Origin: Sthenelais limicola
Taxonomy: Eukaryota; Annelida; Polychaeta; Phyllodocida; Sigalionidae
Assembly (NCBI GenBank): GCA_942159475.1
Contig: OW804102.1
Coordinates: 32,618,873 to 32,682,872 of the forward strand
Length of the DNA stretch: 64,000 nucleotides
Reading direction: 5' to 3'
The notes below the pieces were generated by a model. That model had not been told where the DNA came from and did not search any database. It was given only the letters and a program-made list of their open reading frames with translations. The translations under genes and the position numbers were made by a program. Of this stretch, positions 45,722 through 55,776 are shown piece by piece; position 1 is the stretch's first letter, and every line of letters starts with the position of its first letter.

Positions 45722-46983
45722 TAAATAAATGAATATTGCTGCCGTGACTTAACATAATGGGTTCTCCTGTCGGCCAGGGCGTGGAAACTTGCTTAGTTCC
45801 TCGTTCTGTGCTGGCATGGCTCCCAACTATCATCATAATTCTCGGGTATAACAATCGCAGCTATGTCAGTAGATATGCACCCGTTGGTATCTCTCTCAGT
45901 TTAACATGTCTGATCGTACGATTAAGGGAAACCTACTGCCTGTTGTCTCTCCATGTTGTTATGAATAACCAGACATAATTTCTGCTCAATATTCTTCTTG
46001 ATTATATGTGTGCTGTCCTTCATGAATATATGTTTGCTCTCAATAACTCAATCTGATGCCTAAGATACGTTCTTAGCTTTGAACAAGTTGGTTTGACTGC
46101 CTCATAACCATATATACCAATAGTTAGCATGTGTAAACAGCTGTTCAATCACAATCTTGTCGCATACCAGTTATATGTGCCTTAGATGCAGCTAAATGCT
46201 CTTGATAACTATGTACACGGTCAATTTTGATGCTCACTCTGTATTTCTACTTCTATCCAAACATATGGTTTATGATAAAAATATCACACTTAAAACTAAA
46301 AATTCTTTCCCTATTAGTATCTACTCGTGACTTAAACTCTCGCCCCCTATAAAATGCCTTGCTGATGGCACATTGATAAGCGGTGCGTATTACAGAGTGT
46401 TACCGTCAATCTACAGAACCGTATATTGTGGTGTTTCTTGATCTTTTGATCTCTTGATCTTTGATCTCCTGATCTTTCTTACAACTACCTCATCTGTGAT
46501 GGTATCCATGGGATTAACTCTCGCCCTAATAGTACTTAGTGCTAAAATATTATATTATTATCCTCCGACTGCTCTTACTCATACTGTTTTCCAATAGATT
46601 TGCTGTGACTTATGTGAGGAGATATTGAAGAATAACTGCTGTATTTCTTTATTCGTTGAACTGGGATTATATGCTACCCACAAACTACTACTCAAGTATA
46701 TGTCTAACAGTTACCTAACATGACTTCTTACACAATGTCTCAATAACTAGCAGCACTTCGAATATGCACGCGACTCGCTTACACGTGTGTTCTTATATTA
46801 TTCTCTTGAAGAATATGGTCTTTCCGCTCCTGTAAATATTACCCAAGCGCCACTTTGTTACCTGCGCTACACAATACATAACTGTATTGTTTACTCTGTT
46901 GTTATGTGTTATGTAAGTAACCTCAGAGCCATTGTTGTGTTTTAGCCCTTGTCGTAGTCGTTCTCCATAGGACACTTGTTGTT
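45722..46983 (+). other. 1.26-kb spacer between esterase and ORF2
   Basis: There is no long frame; the 73-residue frame at 45757-45978 is not recognisable. The opening part, with GGAAACTTGCTTAGTTCCTC at about 45783, resembles GGTAACTTGCTTAGTGCCTA at about 49971, soon after the ORF2 stop. The TGATCTTTTGATCTCTTGAT run near 46440 is a minor repeat. The spacer is unusually long for an element whose ORF2 is normally reached by re-initiation, so it may hold an internal promoter, an IRES or an intron. Confidence 0.6.
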
Positions 46984-46998
46984 ATGAAGCAACAACAA
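46976..46998 (+). promoter_or_regulatory. Perfect 8-bp hairpin around the ORF2 start codon
   Basis: TTGTTGTT (46976-46983) pairs with AACAACAA (46991-46998), leaving ATGAAGC as a 7-base loop, so the AUG is displayed in the loop. It may influence start choice for ORF2. The frame is open upstream only to 46921 and has no other ATG, which supports 46984 as the start. Confidence 0.5.
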
Positions 46999-49899
46999 TT
47001 AGGCAGAACGAAACTGCAATCCTTCAGCGAGTTCGATGATTTTAAAGGTATTAAGTTAATTTCCTGGAATATCAGGAGTTTGTTCAAACACTTTGATCAA
47101 ATTGATTGTTTAGCAAGTAGTACCAAAGTTGATGTAATTTGTTTTTGCGAAACATGGCTAAATCAGTCCATTCATGACAACATGATCCAGCTACAAGATT
47201 TTAATCTGTACAGAATGGATAGGTCTGCGAAAAAGAGGGGTGGTGGGCTCTGTATGTACCTGAGAAACGAACTAGTGGTCGACTCTGAATTGTACAAAAA
47301 TCTTAACATTTCAAATAATGATATTGAGGCCCAAATAGTCCAAATTAGGAAGGGATTCGCGAAGAAATGTACTCTCCTAAATTTATATCGTCCCCCTAGC
47401 GGAGGGGCTATAGCTTTTATTGACTCTTTGCGTCACATATTAACAAATATAGACACTTCGCATGAATTATATTTAATGGGAGATTTCAATCTAGATTATC
47501 AGACGATTCAAGCCTCAAAATCTAACATCTCGATGGAATTCAGAGACCTAATTAGTACTTTTTCTCTGACTCAATTCATCAAGCAACCCACACGGTCGAC
47601 CCTAAAATCAGATACAACCATTGACCACCTTTACTCCAACTCGCCTCATATTAGTTTTGCTGGTACTATCAATGTGAACATATCAGATCATTACCCGACT
47701 TTTGTCATTCGTAAGAAACCTAGAAACAGGTACACCACGTGTACTTTCTGGGCCAGGAACACGAAGTTCCTGGATCAGAAAATACTAAACGAAATCTTAT
47801 TAAATCTGGATTGGAAAGAATATTTCAATAGCTCTAACCCAGAAAACTGCTGGACTCTTCTCCTTCAGAGAATTAATTTCCATCTTGATAGGATGTGTCC
47901 CCTTAAGGAATTTAGAAATGTTCGAACTAAACCCAAGTGGATGACGGACGAACTTGTTTTTATTATGAATGAAAGGGATAAGTTATACAGACAAGCCAAG
48001 AAAAGTAATGACCCAGAATTATGGAGACAAGCAAAGGTACTAAAAAATAGGGCCAACCGGCGATGTAGATCAGCAAAAGCTGCATTCATAAAGTCGAACC
48101 TAGAGTTCTTTGATAAGGACCCCAGAAAGTACTGGGAGTTCCTCCGCCCCATTGTTAACCCTAACAAAGTCAAGAAGCCTATGACCATCAATATTGAAAA
48201 AGACGGCCAAACGCTTGACCCGACTAAAGTGCCGGATGCTTTCAATGATTATTTCTTAAATGTGGGACCAAACCTGGCAAGTCGAATCCCCCAGAGTCCA
48301 GTAGATCCCATTTCATATTTATCAGATCTGGAAACATTAGCTCCTCCCTCAAACCCTGTTTTTAGGTTTTCACAAGTTACACCAGAAGAGGTTCGTAAGA
48401 AAATTTTAAAAATGGATGCCTCAAAAAAATCTGGGATAGATTATCTTCCTTCAAATATATTGAAGTCATGTTTACTCTCATTGTGCACCCAGTTCACCCA
48501 CATTGTTAACCTGTCTTTGCTGTTGGGTAAAATCCCTGCCCCCTTTAAGGTTGCTAAGGTCACCCCTATTTTTAAATCAGGTGAAAAAATGCAATGTAAC
48601 AACTACAGGCCCATATCCTGTATTCCGCTGCCAGCCAAAATCCTAGAAAAGGTTGTTCAGGATCAGATAACAAATTATTTTGAAACAAACTCACTATTTA
48701 GTAATACTCAATATGGCTTCCGAGCAGGCCGCTCCATCCAGCAAGCTCAAACCGATTTTCTCTCTAATATTTACACGAACCTGAATAATAAACTCCTGAA
48801 TAAAACAGTTTATTTGGACTTTTCCAAAGCATTTGATACTGTTCATCACAAAATATTATTAGAAAAGCTGGCAGCATATGGAATCCAGGGTATGGAGCAA
48901 CTCTGGTTTTCCAACTATCTTTCCGATCGGAAACAAATTGTACAAATGAACGGTCTGAAATCGAATGAAGGTACGGTCACGTATGGCGTCCCCCAAGGAA
49001 CTATATTAGGGCCTGTATTATTTACGATCTATATAAACGATCTTCACACAGTAGTCAATCACGCAAATATGCAGCACTATGCTGATGACACGGTTCTGTT
49101 TTATAATAACTCTAATAATGACGATCTATATAATAACCTCCAACAAGACCTCGATAATGTTTACTCTTGGTGCGAGGCCAACAAACTGTCTCTCAACACG
49201 AACAAATGTAAAACCATGTCTTTTGCACAGAGCTATTCAGCAAAGAAAAAATCTCAATCTACTGATAAAAGTCTCAGGCTAGGCCAAACTAAATTAGATC
49301 AAGTCCTTGAATACAAGTATCTTGGCTTTACACTCGATGATTTGCTAACGTTTAAGTCACACACGAAAAATACTCTAGCCCAGGTATCAGCTAAAATTGG
49401 CTTACTTTACCGGGCTAGAGAGTCACTCACGGCCAAGGCTAAACATGACTTGTACAAGATGGCTATCCTCCCCAATTTTGACTTTTGTGATTTTATTTAT
49501 GATTCGGCTCCTAATTCTATTCTTCAAAAACTTCAGTCCCAACAAAACAGAGCACTCAGGGTAATATTTAACAAGTCTAAGTTTGAAAACGTAGACCGAG
49601 AACATGAAACATTAAATGTTTGGCCTCTGCAAACCCGCAGAAACAAACATATATTAGATATTTCCTTCTACCTCTCGCAAAACTCGGATAATTTAGATGG
49701 TAGAACCCTTCCCACAAGGAGTCATGCAAAAGGCAGAAAAAACCTTAAAGTTATTAATACTACCTCTACCAAAATCAGAAACTCTCTGATATACAAATGC
49801 CAAAAGAGATGGAATGAACTAGATACTGAGGCTCACAAAATTGAAGACAATCGCACTTTTAAGAGATATACAGATAAACTTTTATTCCCTTTTACATGA
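46984..49899 (+). CDS. LINE ORF2: APE endonuclease and reverse transcriptase
   Basis: 971 residues. The APE-type endonuclease spans about 22-245. Visible residues are N29 in SWNIRS, E56 in CETWL, D167 and N169 in GDFN, and D235-H236 in SDHYP. Reverse transcriptase spans about 480-760: KKSGID (481-486), NYRPIS (540-545), LDFSKAFD with catalytic D612, GVPQG (668-672) and YADDT with D701 and D702. The C-terminal part, with QNRALRVIF and a closing WNEL plus FKRYTDKLL pattern, is typical of CR1/L2/Daphne-type elements. There is no RNase H domain and no zinc knuckle that I can see. Length is normal for the group (about 900-1000). The protein nicks target DNA and reverse transcribes its RNA from the nick. 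No frameshift or stop, so it is potentially active. The exact clade needs a tree. Confidence 0.97.
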   Translation: MKQQQLGRTKLQSFSEFDDFKGIKLISWNIRSLFKHFDQIDCLASSTKVDVICFCETWLNQSIHDNMIQLQDFNLYRMDRSAKKRGGGLCMYLRNELVVDSELYKNLNISNNDIEAQIVQIRKGFAKKCTLLNLYRPPSGGAIAFIDSLRHILTNIDTSHELYLMGDFNLDYQTIQASKSNISMEFRDLISTFSLTQFIKQPTRSTLKSDTTIDHLYSNSPHISFAGTINVNISDHYPTFVIRKKPRNRYTTCTFWARNTKFLDQKILNEILLNLDWKEYFNSSNPENCWTLLLQRINFHLDRMCPLKEFRNVRTKPKWMTDELVFIMNERDKLYRQAKKSNDPELWRQAKVLKNRANRRCRSAKAAFIKSNLEFFDKDPRKYWEFLRPIVNPNKVKKPMTINIEKDGQTLDPTKVPDAFNDYFLNVGPNLASRIPQSPVDPISYLSDLETLAPPSNPVFRFSQVTPEEVRKKILKMDASKKSGIDYLPSNILKSCLLSLCTQFTHIVNLSLLLGKIPAPFKVAKVTPIFKSGEKMQCNNYRPISCIPLPAKILEKVVQDQITNYFETNSLFSNTQYGFRAGRSIQQAQTDFLSNIYTNLNNKLLNKTVYLDFSKAFDTVHHKILLEKLAAYGIQGMEQLWFSNYLSDRKQIVQMNGLKSNEGTVTYGVPQGTILGPVLFTIYINDLHTVVNHANMQHYADDTVLFYNNSNNDDLYNNLQQDLDNVYSWCEANKLSLNTNKCKTMSFAQSYSAKKKSQSTDKSLRLGQTKLDQVLEYKYLGFTLDDLLTFKSHTKNTLAQVSAKIGLLYRARESLTAKAKHDLYKMAILPNFDFCDFIYDSAPNSILQKLQSQQNRALRVIFNKSKFENVDREHETLNVWPLQTRRNKHILDISFYLSQNSDNLDGRTLPTRSHAKGRKNLKVINTTSTKIRNSLIYKCQKRWNELDTEAHKIEDNRTFKRYTDKLLFPFT

Positions 49900-50284
49900 A
49901 TAACCTGCGTGACCGTATCTGCTCCCCCTGTCCTCCTTCATGTTATCAGTCTGACCAGGGTCGAATGGAAAGGTAACTTGCTTAGTGCCTAACCATCCCC
50001 CGCTGGCTTTCAGATAAATTATCCCCTACACTTCTAATGAATGTAGGATTATATCTTGTACTATGTACCTCTCAGGCCCTTCACCATGACAACTATTATT
50101 CTTAAGTCAAACATATGCTGAGACCATAATTTTATCGTCTTTAAACTGCTCTCCGTCATAAACATCATCAAGCTCTCTTCTGTATGAGAGGCTATCTACA
50201 TTCATAAATCTGTGCTGCACCTAATTATGAATTTTGCGCATTATGTCTTATTTTATAATCAATATAAATTGTACCAGTCATATA

Positions 50285-50610
50285 CAATGTGTCTCTGACC
50301 CAGTGAGACGGTAGACTTAATGCCACTACACGTGACTAACTTCTGTCTGCTCTATGTACACATATGCTGTGCCTGACCATCTCATTAGTTGTAATTTTTG
50401 GTCTAATACTTTATGTCTTAGAGATGGTATTTTATAATCTACAGATATTCTGCCAAACACATCCAATGTGTCTCTGATCCAGTAGGACAGTAGACTTAAT
50501 ACCGCTATACGTGGTTAGCTTCTATCCGCACTATTTATACATAAGGCGTGCCTTACCATTTCATTTGCTGTTATTTCTGTGATCCAATGTCTTAAGTCTC
50601 AGAGATGACA
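50285..50610 (+). repeat. 179-bp tandem duplication in the 3' UTR
   Basis: CAATGTGTCTCTGACCCAGT at 50285 is repeated as CAATGTGTCTCTGATCCAGT at 50464. Downstream blocks GTAGACTTAATRCC and CTTAAGTCTCAGAGATG or TTATGTCTTAGAGATGG follow in the same order. The copies are diverged by roughly a fifth. Confidence 0.85.
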
Positions 50611-50990
50611 GTTGAGTTAGTACAGTACAGTACAGTCTAAGAGTACACTCGGATAATTTTGCTATTAGCTGTTATTACGAGCTCAATCAACCTGTTAATC
50701 TGCTATTACACTAGTCCTGCGTCATTAAGACGTCTGATAACCAACAGCTTTATCTATTATATTTTAGTATTGTTATTATCTCATCTAATCCGCCAGTCAT
50801 GAATGTCAACCTATCCATATAACCATCTCATGTATTTCCATTATCTTCTCACAATCATATAATTTATTTTCATGTTCTTGTTGAAACTTTTGTAACAAAA
50901 CCAATCAAGTAATTGGCAATCGGTGGAAGAACTACTTAGACCCTTGTCTATATAGACAGCCGAACAACCTAATTGTAATAAGATCGAAAT

Positions 50991-51025
50991 ACAATAAAGA
51001 ATACTTGAATTGAATTGAATTGAAT
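50991..51025 (+). terminator. Retrotransposon 3' terminus: AATAAAG and TTGAA repeats
   Basis: CAATAAAGAATAC is followed by TTGAA units (TTGAATTGAATTGAATTGAA) and then unrelated flank. A short tandem repeat in place of poly(A) is characteristic of CR1/L2-group 3' ends. AATAAA may also serve as the polyadenylation signal. Confidence 0.85.
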
Positions 51026-51036
51026 GTGTAGTAAGA

Positions 51037-51075
51037 CCAGGGGCGAGTAGCGCAATCTTATGCAACAGACACCTG
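51037..51075. repeat. Facing family D-like ends with no interior
   Basis: CAGGGGCGAGTAGCGCAA runs straight into CTTATGCAACAGACACCTG. The second half is a good family D right end and the first is a degenerate left end. This is either a collapsed D element or a truncated right end beside which the LINE landed. Confidence 0.4.
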
Positions 51076-51280
51076 CATAGCCTCCCCCTGAATCATCCAT
51101 AATAAATAATATTGCAGACTATTGTTATGAATATTAACACTCTTCCCAGGCAGGTACATTTGTGCTAAATGTCACACACACCTTTTAACTTGGGATGGAA
51201 GGCATCCAAATGGTGGAATAAATCGTGCCAAACTTAAAGTATGATGGATTTTTTTGCCCTAAAAACCTATATGATAGGTC

Positions 51281-51540
51281 AAAAGTCAAACAGAAAGTTT
51301 CAGTTTTTAAAGATGTTTATAAATTCAGACATCAACATTACATCATTTTATCGATGCTCTACTCAGTTAATCCTGAAATAGACAAAGTTTTAACCTTACA
51401 TATAGAAAAATAAGAGCCAAAAATACAGACTAGTTTATACAACCAAGTGCTTGTTTAAAATGGGACATCCATTCCCATCCGTATAGTTTTTCGATTTTCT
51501 CTTTTACAAGTTTAGGCATCATTATCAGCAAAGTCTGAAA
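51281..51540. repeat. Dispersed repeat family H, second copy
   Basis: TTTATCGATGCTCTACTCAG then TTAATCCTGAAATAGACAAA, followed by CATCCATTCCCATCC and TTTTTCGATTTTCTCTTTTA plus CATTATCAGCA. The same blocks are at 14100-14420 in the same orientation. Confidence 0.6.
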
Positions 51541-51544
51541 CTAT

Positions 51545-51640
51545 AGGGCCTTGTCCACTGAGCCAATTCTCATAGAATTCTCATAGAACTCTCATGCCCT
51601 GCGGCCCAAGATCGCATGAGAGTCGGCTTAGTGGACTTAA
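51545..51640. mobile_element. Family C MITE, shortened
   Basis: AGGGCCTTGTCCACTGAGCC at the left; GTCGGCTTAGTGGACTTAA at the right. The interior shows TCTCATAGAATTCTCATAGA, a local duplication, in place of the usual centre. Confidence 0.75.
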
Positions 51641-51965
51641 GTTATACTTACTTATGATTCATTCTGGGCGTTACATTGTAATTCCAACTATGCCATTGAC
51701 GTATGTTATGATTAGTCGAGGTAGATTATTTTTTATCTTAAGCGGGAACATATTTGTTTACGAACTTAGCTTCTTTTCAGTGAAGTTATTACATGTTTCA
51801 AGGAATTGATTGGCATTCCATTAGCAGGGAGTTTGAAGGAAACAGAGGTATCAATTCCGTATCATAATCAAAATGTAATTAGCATATATTTTCTGGTGAC
51901 GCGACTAAATGTTTCAGGAAATACTTATCATGATCATATTAGCATCTTGTTGTAAAGAAATACCT

Positions 51966-52070
51966 GGGGAAAGCGTCTCGCTCCGAACCGCAACATGCCA
52001 ATAGAATCCCATTAGGAGGCTTACTTCGGGGCTACGCACGCCATTAATGCAGTATGAGTCCACTAATTGA
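51966..52070 (-). repeat. Family B fragment
   Basis: GGGGAAAGCGTCTCGCTCCG, AATAGAATCCCATTAGGAGG and ATTAATGCAGTATGAGTCC are reverse family B interior blocks. Both ends are missing. Confidence 0.6.
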
Positions 52071-52080
52071 GACACTAGTT

Positions 52081-53342
52081 TGTATATATATCTTCCTCTA
52101 TAGGATTAAAGGGGCTGCTACGAATGTATTTCTATCATCCAAATAAATAACTATGATCCCGTTTCACATGCACCCGTCATAATGCCTATAACCTTAAATA
52201 TTCGAATGAAAGTCCAATTTAGGAATCAATCAGGGTATAAATCCTTCAGTATAAGATCTATAAATCGGAATGTCTCTATGACTTGAATTAAGCACTTGTT
52301 GTTCCAGTTCTCAGATTTGAGGTATAACATCAAAACAAATCCATAGATAAAAAAACTAACAGGCCTCCACCAAAGATAGTTAAAAGTTTACAAACATCTT
52401 CATAACAGTTAGTACACATTTTCTATCAATAAAGACAACTGTACTCTTTGATTTAGCTTATAACACACATTGCATGACCTTCTCACTACATAGAGTCACC
52501 TTCCTCTTTCACCTCTTGTGATTTACCTAGCCTCCTGTCAGTTTGCCTCATGTTTATCACTGCGCAACTGCTTTCATGAAACACAAGGACGATAATTTAT
52601 ATACATGTGGACAATGAGGGATGGCCCCTGTACTTGAGGAATCCATATGTGTGGAGTAGTTGTCAACGGATCGTTTTTCAACTTTTCAACAATTGAAAAC
52701 CAAAGGTTCAAGAAAATAATGATTTATCTTTTAAGTTGTGCAAAATATCAAATGGTTTGTCCACAAGTCAGTGATAATGCATGTACCTGCTGGCTATATA
52801 AACGTAATAGATATAGTGTTACAGAATTTCTTTTGATTCACTTTTTCGTTTTGGGATTTTTACAGTTGACATCCCGATGCATCTTTAAAGGGATCACCTA
52901 GGGATGAAAATTAATTGTGGAGGGAACATTTCCTAGTGGAATATATTCTCCAACAACTTTATTCAAAATCAAACATTGACTAAGCACATCCTCGAAAAAC
53001 TGCTTCAATGAGAACTGAATCACTAAAAAAAAGGTCATGTTGGGGATGTTGTAAAGTTGCAACCCCACTGAAATTACTTTGAACACTGTGCCTACACATT
53101 TATGGAATACAGAATGAATCTGTGCCATTTTATAGCATCTATGAGAAGGCCCTTGCCATAAATCTTTAAATTTCAACTGGACATTCATTCTGTTTAAATT
53201 TGACTGACATAAAGCGGTGTTGCCGGTAACATAAAAAGTTGGAGAAGAATAATTTCAGTTATATTACAATACAATAATGAACAAAGAAGTTGCAATTTAA
53301 AACGGGCCATATATACTATTTGGAGAGAGGTTGGAAGCTATG
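52081..53342. other. Unannotated non-coding stretch
   Basis: A 96-residue reverse frame at 52898-53188 and an 84-residue forward frame at 52647-52901 have no recognisable domain. Nothing else supported. Confidence 0.45.
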
Positions 53343-53527
53343 CAGTCGAGGGTCAGAGCCACTCCGATCCGATAAGAGCGGTATGTCAGTGATTGGACGC
53401 CTGCTGCGCTGATGGCTTTTCTGGCACTGGGTAGGCGATCTAATGGAATTCTGGTGGCATTTCGCAGTTTGGAGTCAGAGGCTTTCCCTCAGGTTGGAGG
53501 GACCCTTTCAACTCTGAGCCTAGACTA
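53343..53527 (+). mobile_element. Family B MITE with exact TATG target duplication
   Basis: Best-preserved subfamily 1 copy: CAGTCGAGGGTCAGAGCC at the left, TCTGAGCCTAGACTA at the right, TATG exactly on both sides (53339-53342, 53528-53531). Core: GTATGTCAGTGATTGGACGC, CTGATGGCTTTTCTGGC and GAGGCTTTCCCTCAGGTTGG. A 4-bp duplication of varying sequence argues against piggyBac (TTAA) and Tc1 (TA); Sola, Chapaev or Academ-like parents remain possible. Confidence 0.88.
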
Positions 53528-53531
53528 TATG

Positions 53532-54511
53532 GGCTAGACCTCAAAGCCATCACCCCCTTTATCCTCCAAAGCTGAGAAAACCCTATGAATATTGTATAGT
53601 CCAGATTAGGACCATGTTTAATTGTCTGATGTATGTATTAACATAGATATATACGTTTTCGAGGGGGTAAACAGGATGGACATTTATTTAGACCTGGGTC
53701 TATGTAAGGTTCCATACCCCAAGTAATATGATATCTATTTAACCAGTATAGTGAACGTGTGTGGTCTACACAGCGTTGTCAGGTCACCCGGAAATTCACT
53801 CTGAGAAATGTAATGAAAAGTATTTGAAAACCAATAACAACTGGTTGAATAATTTATAACACTTAATTGCCTGATTACGAGAAATGCCATTAAATTTGGA
53901 GTCATATTGGTATGAACAAAAATGTTAAGATATATATTTCTTGGTTATTAAATAGGAAGTTGATGTTATAATGTGAAATGATTAAATCAAATTCCAGTAT
54001 AATTCCACCATAATTATGGAAATTCGTGTAATTATTTAGCTTTTTTTTGGGTCACACGAGAATATAATAATTATGTGACCTTGTGTTTAATAAAAAGAAA
54101 TCAAATGCAAATGAGGTTCAGCTTCCCTCAAAGCCATTAGACATATCACCTCCTGTGTTGGGTGATTACATAATTCCTCATTAGCACTTAATACAGAACT
54201 GACTGTTGCAGCAACCTTTATGTATCAATATTCTCATATATCTAAACTTCAACTGCATGATTCTATTCGTTATGTACTTTGGTGGGTGTGGATCTTCGGT
54301 TGGCCACCCAGATATAATCGTGAACTTGCATGTAGCTCTACATCAAGACAAGACAGAATCGTCCAGAATTTTGGAACATGACTGAGATATAGAGGAAGAA
54401 ATGGTACTAAAGATGGTTCAGATGTTGATGCATGTTGACAGATACAGCTTTAGTACACCAACTGATGAACATATATTATATTTTTGAGAAACCCATTTAG
54501 TTTTAGAGAAC
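53532..54511. other. Unannotated non-coding stretch
   Basis: AT-rich; nothing recognised. Confidence 0.45.
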
Positions 54512-54967
54512 CGGGGATACGTGGCCAATAAGTCCTTACTTAAATGTATTTCTTCCTTATATATGAGTCAGATTTTCAGAAAATGTACAATTGGCAGCTG
54601 TACACAATTAGTAAATTCTGCAAAATAAGGCTGCAATTTGGTCAATACTAGGTAAAACTGAGTATATTTGGCATTGCATTGATTCTAGCAATCTGTTTGG
54701 TTAGGTTGAACTGAATTTTGAACTTTATTTTCGTCTAAAATTTGGGTTATTTGAGAGGATTGGTGAAGATTAATTGTACATTTTCTGAAAATCTGATCCA
54801 TAAGTTTACATGCTAAGCAGCTGGTAAAAACGTTTAGGGAAGGACTTTGCTATACAGGCAATACTGATTGTTATTCCTTCATTAGGAATTTTCAATATAA
54901 GCAAGAGAAACGAGCATAGCAAGGACATTTTAAAATTAAGATGAAGTTCTTATGCAACAGGCCCCTG
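54512..54967. mobile_element. Family D MITE split by a family A insertion
   Basis: The left part, CGGGGATACGTGGCCAATAA plus TCCTTACTTAAATG and CTTCCTTA, and the right part, ATGCTAAGCAGCTGGTAAA through TTATGCAACAGGCCCCTG, join to a normal D element once the A copy is removed. Confidence 0.8.
54564..54800 (+). mobile_element. Family A MITE nested in family D, with TA duplication
   Basis: TGAGTCAGATTTTCAGAAAA to TTTTCTGAAAATCTGATCCA, with TA at 54562-54563 and 54801-54802. Because it sits inside D at a position where intact D copies read CTTCCTTAG, it gives direct evidence for a TA insertion site. The interior is standard. Confidence 0.88.
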
Positions 54968-55776
54968 TCAACAGGAATCCCTAAGCAAAGTAGTGCAGAC
55001 TTCTAACAGTGTGGGGTCTTATAGGGACCTAGCTAGGAGGGCATTTCAGGGTATGGAAGTAGTAACATTTAAATACCCCAGTCTTTTATTCTGGCTGGCT
55101 AAAGATGTAAGCCTCATGGGAGAGCTGTTTTCTGAGTGACTTTGATAACCTGGAGATGTCCTTGTGTGTAGGAGACTTTTTGTCGTCAACATACTGTAGA
55201 TTAGAGGTGGTCATTTGACCAGAGCTCCAATAGGTTGGTAGAGAGAGAAGTCAGAAGTCCAGTTAACAAAAGGAGTACCCAGTAATTAGCATAATCAAGC
55301 TGCACATGTTGCAGTTGTGGCGAATTTACAACCTGGCAGCTCAACAAAAAGTCCTGAATTTAACTCTAAATTCTACAATACACTCTGATTGTATCATATC
55401 CAATAGGGAATGTATGGCTAATGTGCTGCTATCAATTATTATATGCAATACAAGTCATTTATATAATAATTTCATAATCCAATTATAGTGCAGAATTATG
55501 GCTTTAGATTCATAATTATTTCATGCAATAAAGTCTGGATGGTATTTATTTGTTCATTAATGTGTTAGACCTCCTGACCAGGCAACACTTGAAAATATCC
55601 ATGGTGAGCAATTTGTATAATTTACATTCGAACTTTTTAAAAATTAAATGTCTTGGCCGTAAAGGAAATAGAACCCCCCCCACACACACACACACAAAAA
55701 AAATCGAAAAGAAAATCAAAAGCTCTCAATAGTTCATCTTTTGCCAGACGTCAACGTTAAAAAAGCAATTTATATA
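54968..55776. other. Unannotated non-coding stretch
   Basis: A CCCCCCC(CA)n plus poly(A) stretch lies at about 55675-55705. No gene seen. Confidence 0.45.

Larger units (their letters stand above)
42400..51025 (+). mobile_element. CR1/L2-group non-LTR retrotransposon with NADAR and SGNH domains
   Basis: The element carries ORF1 with a NADAR-like domain (42760-44952), an SGNH esterase (45041-45721) and ORF2 with endonuclease and reverse transcriptase (46984-49899), all on one strand and all open. The 3' end is marked by AATAAAG and TTGAA repeats at 50994-51025, instead of a long poly(A). This fits the CR1/L2/Daphne/Crack group, as do the YADD box, the absence of RNase H and the ORF2 C-terminus. 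The 5' end is not fixed; 42400 is a placeholder, and the true start lies between 42088 and 42759. I found no convincing target-site duplication. With no stops or frameshifts in about 3.9 kb of coding sequence, the copy appears young. Whether the three frames form one transcription unit is inferred from order and strand. Confidence 0.85.
49900..51025 (+). other. 3' UTR of the retrotransposon
   Basis: 1.1 kb of non-coding sequence after ORF2. It contains the 179-bp tandem duplication at 50285-50610, a short TACAG repeat near 50620-50635, and the terminal signal. Such 3' tails are recognised by the element's own reverse transcriptase during target-primed synthesis. Confidence 0.75.

Noticed and set aside
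52898..53188. 96-residue reverse frame
   Set aside because: No recognisable domain; could be decayed repeat sequence, but I have no second copy.
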